A stretch of DNA of 64,000 bases from Melioribacteraceae bacterium. Lineage in GTDB: Bacteria > Bacteroidota > Ignavibacteria > Ignavibacteriales > Melioribacteraceae. Shown in pieces: positions 45,860 to 55,473 of the stretch; position 1 is the first letter of the stretch, and each line of letters opens with the position of its first letter. The notes under the pieces were generated by a model. That model did no database searches. It was not told the DNA's origin and was given only the letters and a program-made list of their open reading frames with translations. Location of the stretch: contig CP129490.1 in the NCBI GenBank assembly GCA_030584085.1, forward strand, positions 1,707,511-1,771,510, given 5' to 3'. Both the position numbers and the translations under genes were made by a program.

Positions 45860-47125
45860 TTGGATAAATTTTTAATAAAAGGCGGAATCAAATTAAGCGG
45901 GAAAGTAAAAGTTAGTGGTGCAAAAAATTCATCACTCGCTCTTATGCCTGCATGTTTATTAAACGATGAGGAAAATATTCTTCGAAATACTCCGCAAGTA
46001 AATGATATTTTCACGATGATAAAATTGTTGACCCACATGGGCGTCGAAGTTAACTTTGATGACCATGAATTAAGGATTAATGCAAAAAATCTCTCAACAC
46101 AAGATGCTCCTTATGAACATGTCAAAAAAATGAGAGCTTCTGTTTACGTACTTGGTCCATTATTAGCAAAGTATGGTTATGCAAAAGTATCTCTACCGGG
46201 TGGATGTGCCTGGGGACCAAGACCTATTAATCTACATCTTGAATCAATGAAAAAAATGGGAGCAGATGTAAATTTAGAAGAAGGATATATAGTTGCCAAA
46301 GCTTCCAGATTGAAAGGGACAAAAATAAATTTTGATGTGTCTTCTGTTGGTGCTACAGGTAATGTAATGATGGCCGCATCTCTAGCAAAAGGAACTACAA
46401 AAATTACCAATGCCGCAACTGAACCTGAAATTACGCAATTGGGTGAAATGCTTTCTAAGATGGGAGCACGGATAAATGGCCTGGGAACTTCTACAGTTGA
46501 GATCGAAGGAGTGGAATCGTTAAATGGAAGTGAGATAGACACAATCTCAGATAGAATTGAAGCGGGGACTTTATTAATTGCCGGTGCGATTACTAAAAGT
46601 AAAATTGAAATTGAGGTAACAGATCCGGAGCACTTAAATTCGATTACTACAAAACTTGAAGATGTTGGCTATAAGTTGTCTTCTAATAATAAGTTAGTGG
46701 AAATTGACGCAAGAAATATACAACCTAAAAGTCTCGATGTAACAACAGCAATTTATCCCGGATTTCCAACGGATATGCAGGCTCAATGGACTGCATTAAT
46801 GTCGCTTGTTGAAGGAACTTCTACAATTACCGATACAATTTATTTGGATCGTTTTAATCATATCCCGGAACTAATTAGATTGGGAGCAAATATTGAAATG
46901 ACCAGAAATACCGCAGTTGTACGGGGAGTTGATAAGCTGAAAGGGGCAAAGGTTATGTCAACTGATTTAAGAGCTAGTGCTTCACTTGTTCTTGCCGGTT
47001 TGGCTGCGGAAGGGATGACAGAAGTTCTGAGAATCTACCATCTCGATCGAGGTTATCAAAAAATTGAAGAAAAGTTAGGTCAATTGGGAGCAAGTATCGA
47101 AAGAGTCCCGACAAGTGAGTTTTGA
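45860..47125 (+). CDS. murA: UDP-N-acetylglucosamine 1-carboxyvinyltransferase
   Basis: MurA transfers enolpyruvate from PEP to UDP-GlcNAc, the first step of peptidoglycan synthesis; the product is the substrate of MurB, also in this window. The 421 residues show VSGAKNSSLALMPA, the active-site loop PGGCAWGPRPINLHL with the catalytic Cys (fosfomycin target), and the C-terminal RASASLVLAGLAAEG. TTG 45860 gives the standard N terminus MDKFLIKGG; TTG 45842 would overlap the kinase gene. It overlaps the next gene by 11 bases. Confidence 0.94.
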   Translation: MDKFLIKGGIKLSGKVKVSGAKNSSLALMPACLLNDEENILRNTPQVNDIFTMIKLLTHMGVEVNFDDHELRINAKNLSTQDAPYEHVKKMRASVYVLGPLLAKYGYAKVSLPGGCAWGPRPINLHLESMKKMGADVNLEEGYIVAKASRLKGTKINFDVSSVGATGNVMMAASLAKGTTKITNAATEPEITQLGEMLSKMGARINGLGTSTVEIEGVESLNGSEIDTISDRIEAGTLLIAGAITKSKIEIEVTDPEHLNSITTKLEDVGYKLSSNNKLVEIDARNIQPKSLDVTTAIYPGFPTDMQAQWTALMSLVEGTSTITDTIYLDRFNHIPELIRLGANIEMTRNTAVVRGVDKLKGAKVMSTDLRASASLVLAGLAAEGMTEVLRIYHLDRGYQKIEEKLGQLGASIERVPTSEF

Positions 47126-49274
47126 TAAATTGATTAAGTACTTAAAAAATTATTTTTTGATTTCTATTCTGATTACAATTATTCTTTCTATTGCATTACA
47201 ATTCTTCCCATTAGTAAATGTAACAGGATATGAATTTTCATTAGTAATGACATTGCCATTATTTTTAATTGGCGGTGGCTATGCGATAAAAAAGCATAAA
47301 TCCAGTTTTGATAAAATATTTTTATCAATAGGTCTTTTTCTTCCCTTAATAATTTCAATTATTTCAAACGTATTATTTTCTATATGCCCTCTTTCGAGCG
47401 ATATCTTCTTCTATTTTATTCTATCAATTCCATCATTTATTATCGGATTAGTTTCGGGCAAAATTATTGCAGGATATTTTAATCGATTTAACGGGCTTAT
47501 CTTGTTTTTCCAATTTTTATTCTTGTTAGGGATGACATTCGTTGAGTTTTACTTTCGACCTCAGATTTACTTTTACAATCCGATCTTTGGCTACTTTCCG
47601 GGCACAATGTTCGATGAAAATATATCCATAACAATTGATTTAATACTTTACAGAATTCTCATAATAGGAATTTTCTTTTTCTGTTATTATTTAATCAAAA
47701 AGTTCAATCTTTCTCTCATTAAATTCACTTTCATTACTTGCTTAATACTTTTTTTGTGGATGATTCATTTAAAACCATTGTTTGGTTTTGGAACAAATGA
47801 AAAAAATATTAAATCCGAGTTGGGACAAGAAATAAAAACTGAGCACTTTTCCATTTATACTGATCCCGGCATAACTTACGATACAGTAGCATTAAAATTT
47901 CTTCATGAATTTTATTACGAAGAAATTAAGAATAAATTACAGATAAAAGATGAAATAAAAATAACGTCTTTCATATTTAAGAACAGAGTTCAGAAAAAGA
48001 AATTGTTTGGATCCGAAAATGCGGATGTCGCGAAGCCATGGTTAAAACAAATCTATTTAGATGAAAATAGTTTTACCCATTCATTGAAACATGAAATTGT
48101 CCATATCTTAGCAAGCACTTTCGGCAACTATCCATTTAAGGTTGCTAAAAATTTAAATCCCGCTTTAATCGAAGGTGTTGCAATGGCAATAGAGAACAAT
48201 TTTGATGAATTAGATATCGATTTTATCGCTGCGACAGCTCTAAAAAATAATTACGGAATGGAAATCAAAAAACTGTTCTCGGGTTATAATTTCTTCGGTA
48301 ATTTATCCTCTGCATCTTACGTTTTCAGCGGTTCATTTATGAAATATCTTTTGAATACTTTTGGTGCAGAAAAGTTCAAACAAGTTTATAAAAATGGTGA
48401 TTTTGAAGAAGTGTATGCAAAGCCCTTTAATGAATTACAAAATAATTATCTCGATTATATCAGTGTGAAAAACTTTAAATCCGATAAAGACATTGCTCAG
48501 TTATATTTTGGCAGGCAACCATTAATTAAAAGAACTTGTCCCAGATTAACTGCACGGTTAGAAACAGATGCTTGGCAATATTTTATTCAAAAAGAATTTC
48601 AAGCCGCATTGGAATTATTCATTTATGTACATGAATCTTCCGGTTCATATTCTTCTTTGAATGGGATTTTACTTACAAAAATCCAGATTGAAGAATTTGG
48701 ATCTGCATTGGAATTAGCTGAGGAAAAATTAAAGGCTTTCAGCAATACTTCGTATTTTTACAACCTCAATTTGAGATGTGCTGATATTGCAATTCTAACT
48801 TCGGATTCGAGTAAATCCAAACACTATATAAAACAATTACGCAAATCTCAACCATCAATTTATTATTATAATGAATCTGTTACCAGAAACACATTATTGA
48901 ATAAAGGTATGAAAACATATCAATCCTATTTACTCGGGGATAAAGTTGTAAAATATGAATTACTAGAAAAACTTAAAAAAGATTCGACAAATTTATCGTC
49001 TATCATCCCAAAGTTAGTGGAACTGACAAGATTAACTCAAAAAACAGTTGCTGATTTAGAAGTTATTCTGCACAATAAGTATTTTACTAAAAGCGATGAA
49101 ACAGTTTATGCATATTATAAATTGGCAGAATTCTTTTTTAGTCTTGGGTTATTTGATAAAGCTAGAATATACTCCGACTTAGCACTACTTTTAAATGAGA
49201 GATTAGAATTTGTCAACATTGTTGAAGAACAAAACAAGCTAATTAATTACTCACGAAACAGAATTACGAATTGA
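47115..49274 (+). CDS. Polytopic membrane protein with zincin metalloprotease domain and helical repeats
   Basis: A 719-residue protein starting at GTG 47115. About six to seven hydrophobic helices fill residues 10-235. A soluble domain follows, with the metalloprotease motif HEIVH (H326, H330) and a downstream Glu in NPALIEGVAM (E353), the spacing of gluzincins and the peptidase MA family. The last 230 residues are TPR-like helical pairs. The fusion of a multi-helix membrane part with a probably extracytoplasmic protease is unusual. It lies between murA and the CCA-adding gene, overlapping both, so may be co-expressed. Substrate unknown. Confidence 0.8.
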   Translation: MSFDKLIKYLKNYFLISILITIILSIALQFFPLVNVTGYEFSLVMTLPLFLIGGGYAIKKHKSSFDKIFLSIGLFLPLIISIISNVLFSICPLSSDIFFYFILSIPSFIIGLVSGKIIAGYFNRFNGLILFFQFLFLLGMTFVEFYFRPQIYFYNPIFGYFPGTMFDENISITIDLILYRILIIGIFFFCYYLIKKFNLSLIKFTFITCLILFLWMIHLKPLFGFGTNEKNIKSELGQEIKTEHFSIYTDPGITYDTVALKFLHEFYYEEIKNKLQIKDEIKITSFIFKNRVQKKKLFGSENADVAKPWLKQIYLDENSFTHSLKHEIVHILASTFGNYPFKVAKNLNPALIEGVAMAIENNFDELDIDFIAATALKNNYGMEIKKLFSGYNFFGNLSSASYVFSGSFMKYLLNTFGAEKFKQVYKNGDFEEVYAKPFNELQNNYLDYISVKNFKSDKDIAQLYFGRQPLIKRTCPRLTARLETDAWQYFIQKEFQAALELFIYVHESSGSYSSLNGILLTKIQIEEFGSALELAEEKLKAFSNTSYFYNLNLRCADIAILTSDSSKSKHYIKQLRKSQPSIYYYNESVTRNTLLNKGMKTYQSYLLGDKVVKYELLEKLKKDSTNLSSIIPKLVELTRLTQKTVADLEVILHNKYFTKSDETVYAYYKLAEFFFSLGLFDKARIYSDLALLLNERLEFVNIVEEQNKLINYSRNRITN

Positions 49275-50692
49275 ATCTAAAAGAGAAAATAAAAAATATT
49301 AAAGTCGTTCAAGAAATTTCTAATCTTATTTCCGAAACTGAAGATAAAGTGTATATAGTTGGTGGTTTTGTTCGTGATTTAATTTTAGATCGGACTCAAA
49401 ACGAAATTGATTTTTTAGTTATTGGTGACGGTCCAAAATTTGCAGAAATATTAGCGAAGAAACTGAACATCAAAAATATTAACACTTTTAAGAATTTTGG
49501 AACTGCTCATTTTGTTTTTGATGACTTTAATCTTGAATTTGTTGGGGCAAGAAAAGAATCTTATTTTCCCGAAAGCCGAAACCCAAAAGTTGAATCCGCA
49601 ACTCTTGAAGAAGATATTAGCCGAAGAGATTTTACAATTAATACTCTCGCCATAAGTTTAATGAAAAATAGCTTCGGAGAAGTGCTGGATTTTTACAATG
49701 GTATTGAAGATATCGGAGAAAAAATAATACGAACCCCGTTGGATCCGTTTATTACTTTTGATGACGATCCGTTAAGAATTCTTCGTGCATTTAGATTCGC
49801 TTCACAATTACAATTCGATGTTGATGAGTCAGTCCTTAATGCAGCAACTCAACTTGCGGAAAGACTTAAAATTATTTCGCAAGAAAGAATCACGGACGAG
49901 TTTTTCAAAATTTTAGCATCGCCAAAACCCTCAGTCGGTCTATTGCTATTACATGAATCAAAAGTATTAAAAGTTATTTTCCCGGAAATAGAAAATCTAA
50001 GCGGTGTTGATCAAAGAAAAGATCATCATCATAAAGATGTTTTGCTTCATACATTTCAAGTCGTTGATAATATTTCGGAAGTTACAAACGATGTATGGTT
50101 GAGATTTGCAGCACTAGTTCATGATATAGCCAAACCCCAAACTAAAAGATTTGATGAAAATATTGGGTGGACATTTCATGGCCATGAAGAGCTTGGTGCA
50201 AGAATGATGAAAAGTATTTTTAACAAAATGAAGTTGCCTTTATACAAACTACCTTATATAGAAAAATTAATCCGACTTCACTTGAGACCAATTGCACTTG
50301 TTGATGAAACCGTCACTGATTCGGCTATTAGAAGACTTGTTGTTCAAGCCGGGGATGATTTGGAAGATCTTATCACTTTATGTCGTTCTGATATCACAAG
50401 TAAAAATCCCAAAAAGGTTTCACGATATTTGAACAACTATGATAGGGTAATGCAGAAAGTTCGCGATGTAGAGGAAAAGGATAAACTGAGAGCATTTCAA
50501 TCTCCTGTCAGAGGCGATGAAATTATGAGAGTATGTAACATTCCACCGTCAAAAATGGTTGGAGAAATTAAATCAGCTATTGAGGAAGCAATTTTAGAAG
50601 GAATAATAAAAAACGAACATGACGAAGCACTCCAATATCTATATAAGATAAAAGAAAAATATATCCTCGATGGAACAAATACTCCGGAATGA
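49271..50692 (+). CDS. cca: CCA-adding/poly(A) polymerase-type nucleotidyltransferase with HD domain
   Basis: Class II nucleotidyltransferases of this type repair tRNA 3' ends with CCA. The 473 residues contain the GGFVRDLIL motif, the RRDFTINTLAI motif, DDDPLRILRAFRFASQ and a C-terminal HD phosphohydrolase domain (VLLHTFQVVDN and FAALVHDIAKPQ). The catalytic metal motif reads NEIDFLV where DxD is usual, so the first Asp appears to be Glu. Neither tRNA gene in the window encodes CCA, so a CCA-adding enzyme is needed. The TTG start overlaps the preceding stop by four bases. Confidence 0.88.
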   Translation: MNLKEKIKNIKVVQEISNLISETEDKVYIVGGFVRDLILDRTQNEIDFLVIGDGPKFAEILAKKLNIKNINTFKNFGTAHFVFDDFNLEFVGARKESYFPESRNPKVESATLEEDISRRDFTINTLAISLMKNSFGEVLDFYNGIEDIGEKIIRTPLDPFITFDDDPLRILRAFRFASQLQFDVDESVLNAATQLAERLKIISQERITDEFFKILASPKPSVGLLLLHESKVLKVIFPEIENLSGVDQRKDHHHKDVLLHTFQVVDNISEVTNDVWLRFAALVHDIAKPQTKRFDENIGWTFHGHEELGARMMKSIFNKMKLPLYKLPYIEKLIRLHLRPIALVDETVTDSAIRRLVVQAGDDLEDLITLCRSDITSKNPKKVSRYLNNYDRVMQKVRDVEEKDKLRAFQSPVRGDEIMRVCNIPPSKMVGEIKSAIEEAILEGIIKNEHDEALQYLYKIKEKYILDGTNTPE

Positions 50693-50721
50693 AACTTAAA
50701 TCATTTTAAAAATTGTTTTGT

Positions 50722-50739
50722 AAGTTGTGTAACTTTTTT
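50722..50739 (+). terminator. Possible weak terminator after the CCA-adding gene
   Basis: AAGTT (50722-50726) and AACTT (50731-50735) form a 5-bp stem around GTGT, followed by four more Ts. The stem is short and AT-rich, so this is tentative. The 117-bp gap also must carry the promoter for the export cluster, which I cannot place. Confidence 0.3.
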
Positions 50740-50809
50740 AATCCATAACCGTCCAAACTCACAGAAATTGAAAAAATTAATTAAGAAATCCGTTTAATAG
50801 GAGACCAAA

Positions 50810-52153
50810 ATGAAGAAAATCACCTTTCTTGTATCGCTTCTAATGGTGTCTTCGGTTTTTGCACAGAAGCAATTAACCCTAGAAGATGCAGTTTCAATTG
50901 CTCTACAACGAAATACGAGTCTAATAAAATCGCAAAATAATTTAAGTGCTTCTGAAGCAGAACTAAGAAGTGCGTATGGTGACCTGCTGCCAAACTTAGG
51001 AGCATCGGGATCTTTTGACTGGTCAAGAATTGATGACGACGGCGGCACTCAAGTTGACTTTTTAGGAAATGTAATTCAAACACCGGCTTCTTCTTCAGAG
51101 AGTAGAAGATATAGCGTTGGATTGGGTGGTGGTATTACACTGTTTAATGGCATGGCGAATTGGGCAAATATATCACAAAAAAGTAATAATCTTGAAGCAG
51201 CCGAGTTCGATTTAACAAAACTAAAACAAGATATTGTTTATCAAACTACCGAATACTTTTATGATGTTATAAACAATGAAGAAATACTAAAAGTAAGAGA
51301 AGAAAACGTAAAGTATAATCAAAAACTTTTAGAAACAATTGAAGAGAAAAATCGTCTAGGATCGGTTCCGGTTGTAGACGTATATTCACAACAAGTTCAG
51401 TTAGGAAATGCTGAATTACAACTTATACAAGCCGAAAATATTTATGAAAATTCGAAGAGCACTTTATTAAACTATCTTGCTCTAGATGTATTGGATGAAT
51501 ATACTTTTGTGAATAAAATTGCTCTTGATGATCAAATTAATACAGATTCATATATGACTCAGTTTGGTGATATGGAAATGCTAGTTAACGAAGCATTATC
51601 AAATAGATTTGATTATAAAAGTCAAAAATTAGCTGCAGAAAGTGCATCAGATGGAGTAACAATTGCTCGCGGCGGAATCTTTCCGCAATTAACCGGAAAT
51701 TATAATTATGGTTCTAGCGCAACAACTACAAGTGATTTATTTAATAGGAGATCACTTAGTGCAGGTCTAACTTTAAGCATTCCTATTTTCTCAAACTTTA
51801 ATGTTGATACAAGAATTCAATCAGCTCAGATTTTTGAACTCAATACTCTGGAAGACTTATCAGCTTTAGAACGACAAATAAAGATTGAGATTAAGCAAGG
51901 TTATTTAGATTTGTTAGCAACTAAGAAGAATCTGGATGTAACAAATAAGAATGTTATTTCCGCGAGAGAAAATAGAAGAATTAACACCGAAAGATACAAT
52001 CTTGGTGCTGGTAATATAGTCGAATTGCTTCAAGCGGATAGGGACTATGTAAGCGCGCTAAGCAACAAAATTGATGCTCTTTTTGGGTTCTTTACTTCTA
52101 GAGATCGCTTGCTCAATGCTCTAGGCAAACTTGATTACAAAGTTTTTGAATAA
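50810..52153 (+). CDS. TolC-family outer-membrane efflux protein
   Basis: TolC-type trimers form the outer-membrane channel of tripartite exporters. The 447-residue protein has a signal peptide (MKKITFLVSLLMVSSVFAQ), a duplicated helical-hairpin layout with typical LTLEDAVSIALQRN near the mature N terminus and YNLGAGNIVELLQADRDYV in the second half. It is the first gene of the MacAB-like cluster and precedes the adaptor gene by 22 bases. An AGGAG ribosome binding site precedes ATG 50810. Confidence 0.93.
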   Translation: MKKITFLVSLLMVSSVFAQKQLTLEDAVSIALQRNTSLIKSQNNLSASEAELRSAYGDLLPNLGASGSFDWSRIDDDGGTQVDFLGNVIQTPASSSESRRYSVGLGGGITLFNGMANWANISQKSNNLEAAEFDLTKLKQDIVYQTTEYFYDVINNEEILKVREENVKYNQKLLETIEEKNRLGSVPVVDVYSQQVQLGNAELQLIQAENIYENSKSTLLNYLALDVLDEYTFVNKIALDDQINTDSYMTQFGDMEMLVNEALSNRFDYKSQKLAAESASDGVTIARGGIFPQLTGNYNYGSSATTTSDLFNRRSLSAGLTLSIPIFSNFNVDTRIQSAQIFELNTLEDLSALERQIKIEIKQGYLDLLATKKNLDVTNKNVISARENRRINTERYNLGAGNIVELLQADRDYVSALSNKIDALFGFFTSRDRLLNALGKLDYKVFE

Positions 52154-52175
52154 AATTAACTTAGGAGACCTCTTC

Positions 52176-53447
52176 ATGGCAAATGGAAAGAAGAAAAAAT
52201 CGAAAAAGAAATTATTTATATTCGGTGGATTGGCATTGCTACTTTTAGTTGTTGTAATTGTAGTGGTTGCTAGCGGCGATAAAGAAGTAATTGTATCGGT
52301 TCAGACTGAAAAAGTTGAAAAAAGAACCATAACTCAAGTTGTTTCTGCTACTGGTAAAATTAATCCGGTTGAACAAGTTGTTATCACACCGGAGGTAACA
52401 GGTGAAATAGTTGAACTTCCTGTAAAAGAGGGAGTGAATGTAAATAAAGGTCAACTTTTAATTAGAATTAAACCTGATATTTATCTTGCTCAGAGAGATC
52501 GCGCACAAGCTCAGTTAGAATCTGCCAAGGCTCAATTGAAGGTGAGAGAAGCAAACCTAATGCAAGTTAGAGCAGAATTTGAACGTATGAAAGAACTTTA
52601 CGAAAAAGGATTGGCAAGTGATCAGGAACTAGAAATTTCTAGATCAACTTATTTGCAGTCAGAAGGTCAATACGAATCTCAAAAAGCTTCGGTAACTCAG
52701 TCCGAGGGTTCTTTACGTGAAGCACAAGAAAATTTAGCTAAAACAGCAATTTATTCTCCACTTAATGGCACTGTTAGTGCACTCAATGTTGAGTTGGGCG
52801 AAAGGGTTTTAGGAAGCGGTTTTAGTCAGGGGACAAATATTATGACAGTTGCAGCGTTAGATAAGATGGAAGCAACTGTGGACGTTGACGAAAATGATGT
52901 TGTATTAGTTTCAACTGGTGATACAGCTAGAGTAAAAATTGATGCCTTTCGTGATAAAGAATTTTTAGGGGTAGTTACTCAAATCGGGAACAGTGCAAAA
53001 ACAAGTGGGCTCGGAACACAAGATGAAGTAGTAAATTTTGAAGTAAAAATTGAATTAGTCAATAGTACTCTTGAAATCAGACCGGGTATGTCTTGCGATG
53101 CGGACATTGAAACCGAAACTAGAGAAAACGTATTCTCAGTTCCGATCCAAAGTGTTACAGCTAGAACTATTCCTCCAAAAGAAGGTGAAGAAGAAAAACC
53201 AAACGGAAAACAAGGACCACAAGAAGTTGTCTTCCTAGTAGATGGTTCGGTTGCAAAAATTGTTGCAGTTAAAACTGGAATTAGTGATGATACTCATATT
53301 GAAATTACATCAGGTTTAGAAGGTGAAGAAACTATTGTTACTGGCAGCTATAGAGCTATTTCAAAAGAATTGGAAGATGGGACTAAAGTATCGATCCAAG
53401 GTGGGGGCGGACCGGGTATGAATAGTAGAGGTCCTCGATCTGAATAA
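52176..53447 (+). CDS. Periplasmic adaptor (MacA/HlyD-type membrane fusion protein)
   Basis: Adaptors of this type link an inner-membrane exporter to TolC. The 423-residue protein has a basic N terminus, a single membrane helix (about 14-33), a lipoyl-like half (EIVELPVKEGVNVNKGQLL), a long coiled-coil hairpin rich in Gln, Glu and Ala (about 110-195), the second lipoyl half and beta-barrel domains. ATG 52176 is chosen because AGGAG lies 8 bases upstream; a longer frame from 52131 would overlap tolC. The C-terminal tail is Gly-rich. It is followed directly by the ABC ATPase. Confidence 0.93.
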   Translation: MANGKKKKSKKKLFIFGGLALLLLVVVIVVVASGDKEVIVSVQTEKVEKRTITQVVSATGKINPVEQVVITPEVTGEIVELPVKEGVNVNKGQLLIRIKPDIYLAQRDRAQAQLESAKAQLKVREANLMQVRAEFERMKELYEKGLASDQELEISRSTYLQSEGQYESQKASVTQSEGSLREAQENLAKTAIYSPLNGTVSALNVELGERVLGSGFSQGTNIMTVAALDKMEATVDVDENDVVLVSTGDTARVKIDAFRDKEFLGVVTQIGNSAKTSGLGTQDEVVNFEVKIELVNSTLEIRPGMSCDADIETETRENVFSVPIQSVTARTIPPKEGEEEKPNGKQGPQEVVFLVDGSVAKIVAVKTGISDDTHIEITSGLEGEETIVTGSYRAISKELEDGTKVSIQGGGGPGMNSRGPRSE

Positions 53448-53470
53448 TCTAAATAAAAATCGGGATTAAA

Positions 53471-54193
53471 ATGAACATAATTAATATTGAACATATCGCG
53501 AAAATTTATCAAGTCGGATCAGAGGAAGTTCATGCTTTAGCTGATGTATCTCTTAAAATTGACAAGAATGAATATCTTGCAATTATGGGTCCTTCGGGTT
53601 CCGGTAAATCGACTTTAATGAACATCCTTGGTTGTCTAGATACTCCGACTAAAGGACTTTATGATTTCAAAGGCGAAAACGTTAGTGAGATGACTGATAA
53701 TGAACTAGCCAAAATACGAAATAGAGAAATCGGATTTGTATTTCAAACATTTAATTTACTTCCTCGATCGGATGCGCTCCATAATGTTGAACTTCCGCTG
53801 ATATATGCCGGAGTACCTTCATCCGAAAGAAAAGAAAGGGCACGTGAAGCCTTAGTAAATGTTGGACTGGGGGATCGCATCCATCATAAACCAAACGAGT
53901 TATCAGGTGGTCAACGCCAAAGAGTGGCGGTTGCCAGAGCATTAGTTACAAATCCGTCTATAATTCTTGCTGATGAACCAACGGGTAATTTGGATAGTAA
54001 AACAGGCGAGGAAATAATGATTCTCTTCAACGAAATTCATTTACAAGGGAATACAATAATATTAGTAACACACGAGGAATATATTGCAAGACATGCCGCT
54101 AGAATTATTAGAATCCGAGACGGATTTATCGAAAGTGATGAGAATGTGACCAATAGATATATTCCTACTCCGAGAATAGAAAAAGAATCTTAA
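53471..54193 (+). CDS. MacB/LolD-type ABC transporter ATP-binding protein
   Basis: The 240-residue nucleotide-binding protein has Walker [11 protein letters not shown]-loop [14 protein letters not shown], signature [15 protein letters not shown], Walker [14 protein letters not shown] and the switch His in LVTHEEY. It is the only ATPase in a cluster with five permeases. In E. coli MacB the ATPase and permease are fused; here they are separate. It presumably drives type VII (mechanotransmission) export through the adaptor and TolC-like channel. Confidence 0.95.
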   Translation: MNIINIEHIAKIYQVGSEEVHALADVSLKIDKNEYLAIMGPSGSGKSTLMNILGCLDTPTKGLYDFKGENVSEMTDNELAKIRNREIGFVFQTFNLLPRSDALHNVELPLIYAGVPSSERKERAREALVNVGLGDRIHHKPNELSGGQRQRVAVARALVTNPSIILADEPTGNLDSKTGEEIMILFNEIHLQGNTIILVTHEEYIARHAARIIRIRDGFIESDENVTNRYIPTPRIEKES

Positions 54194-54210
54194 ACATTTG
54201 GGGGGAACAA

Positions 54211-55449
54211 ATGGGTCAATACCTATTTGAATTGAAGGAAAGTTTACTTATATCTTTCCGCGCAATCCGTGTAAATAAAATACGATCCATTTTGACAACT
54301 CTTGGAATTGTTATTGGTGTAACGTCAGTTGTACTAATGTCGACTGCACTTAAGGGGATGGACATTGCCTTTCAAGATGGTGTAGCTGCTCTTGGCTCAG
54401 ATAATCTTTATATTGATAAATGGTCATGGTTTGATAACAATATCCCTTGGTGGGAAGTAAGAAACAGAAAAAACCTTGATCTTGATGAATTCAAACAATA
54501 TGAATCTCTTGCCAAATTACCGGAAGCCGTTGCTCCTACTGTGTGGACAAATCAAACATTAAAGTTTAAGGACAATACTCTGTACTTTAACATGATCACC
54601 GGTACTAACCATAATTATATTAAAACCACAAATCTGGAGTTTGCCGAAGGAAGATTTTTTACTGAATTAGAAAGTAACTCAGCCAGAAATGTTGTGGTTA
54701 TAGGTTCATCCGTTGCTGAAAGTCTTTTCCCAAGGGGTGGTGGATTAAACGAATTCATTAAAATTAAGGGAAGAAAATTCAAAGTAATTGGAATACTTGC
54801 TCAGCAAGGAAGTTTTATTATGGGCAATTTCAATCCCGATAATCAAGCGTTCGTTCCAATCGATGTTGTATTCAAATATTTTCATAGATCCGATTTCCGA
54901 AGTATAACTTTCAATGTTAGAGCCAAAAATAATGCTCTTGTACAAGATACCAAAGATGAAGCTATCAGTTTGATGAGAAAAATCCGAGGACTTTCTTATG
55001 CGGATGAAAATGATTTTTCAATTAATCAACAAGAAGGTTTGCTGAATAATATAAATCAGACAACTTCGGTTATAAAAATTGCTGGATACTTTATCACCGG
55101 TTTAGCTCTTTTTGTTGGTGCCATTGGTATTATGAACATTATGTTTGTTTCAGTTAAAGAACGAACTCGAGAAATTGGAATTCGTAAAGCTATCGGTGCT
55201 AAAAGAAGAACTGTGCTCGGACAATTTTTATTTGAGTCATCAATAATTTGCTTAATGGGTGGATTTGTTGGTTTAGCTATAGCAGTTCTATTAAGTATGG
55301 TGGTCAATCAATTTTTACCGACTTCGGTTCAAGTTGATGCAGTCATTCTCGCGATTGTAATTTCTGTATTAACAGGGGTTATTTCTGGTCTGGCACCAGC
55401 ATATACAGCCGCAAAAATGGATCCGGTTGATGCATTAAGATATGAATAG
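54211..55449 (+). CDS. MacB-type ABC permease 1, type A
   Basis: A 412-residue permease with one N-terminal helix (IRSILTTLGIVIGVTSVVLM), a large periplasmic MacB core domain (about 50-285) and three C-terminal helices of the FtsX fold, with GAIGIMNIMFVSVKERTREI and closing AAKMDPVDALRYE. The periplasmic domain starts LYIDKWSWFDNN. That segment and the AAKMDPVDALRYE ending are shared with permease 4 and distinguish type A from type B. A run of six G precedes the ATG as ribosome binding site. Confidence 0.92.
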   Translation: MGQYLFELKESLLISFRAIRVNKIRSILTTLGIVIGVTSVVLMSTALKGMDIAFQDGVAALGSDNLYIDKWSWFDNNIPWWEVRNRKNLDLDEFKQYESLAKLPEAVAPTVWTNQTLKFKDNTLYFNMITGTNHNYIKTTNLEFAEGRFFTELESNSARNVVVIGSSVAESLFPRGGGLNEFIKIKGRKFKVIGILAQQGSFIMGNFNPDNQAFVPIDVVFKYFHRSDFRSITFNVRAKNNALVQDTKDEAISLMRKIRGLSYADENDFSINQQEGLLNNINQTTSVIKIAGYFITGLALFVGAIGIMNIMFVSVKERTREIGIRKAIGAKRRTVLGQFLFESSIICLMGGFVGLAIAVLLSMVVNQFLPTSVQVDAVILAIVISVLTGVISGLAPAYTAAKMDPVDALRYE

Positions 55450-55473
55450 GAATAACTTCATCGGGGGAAAGTT

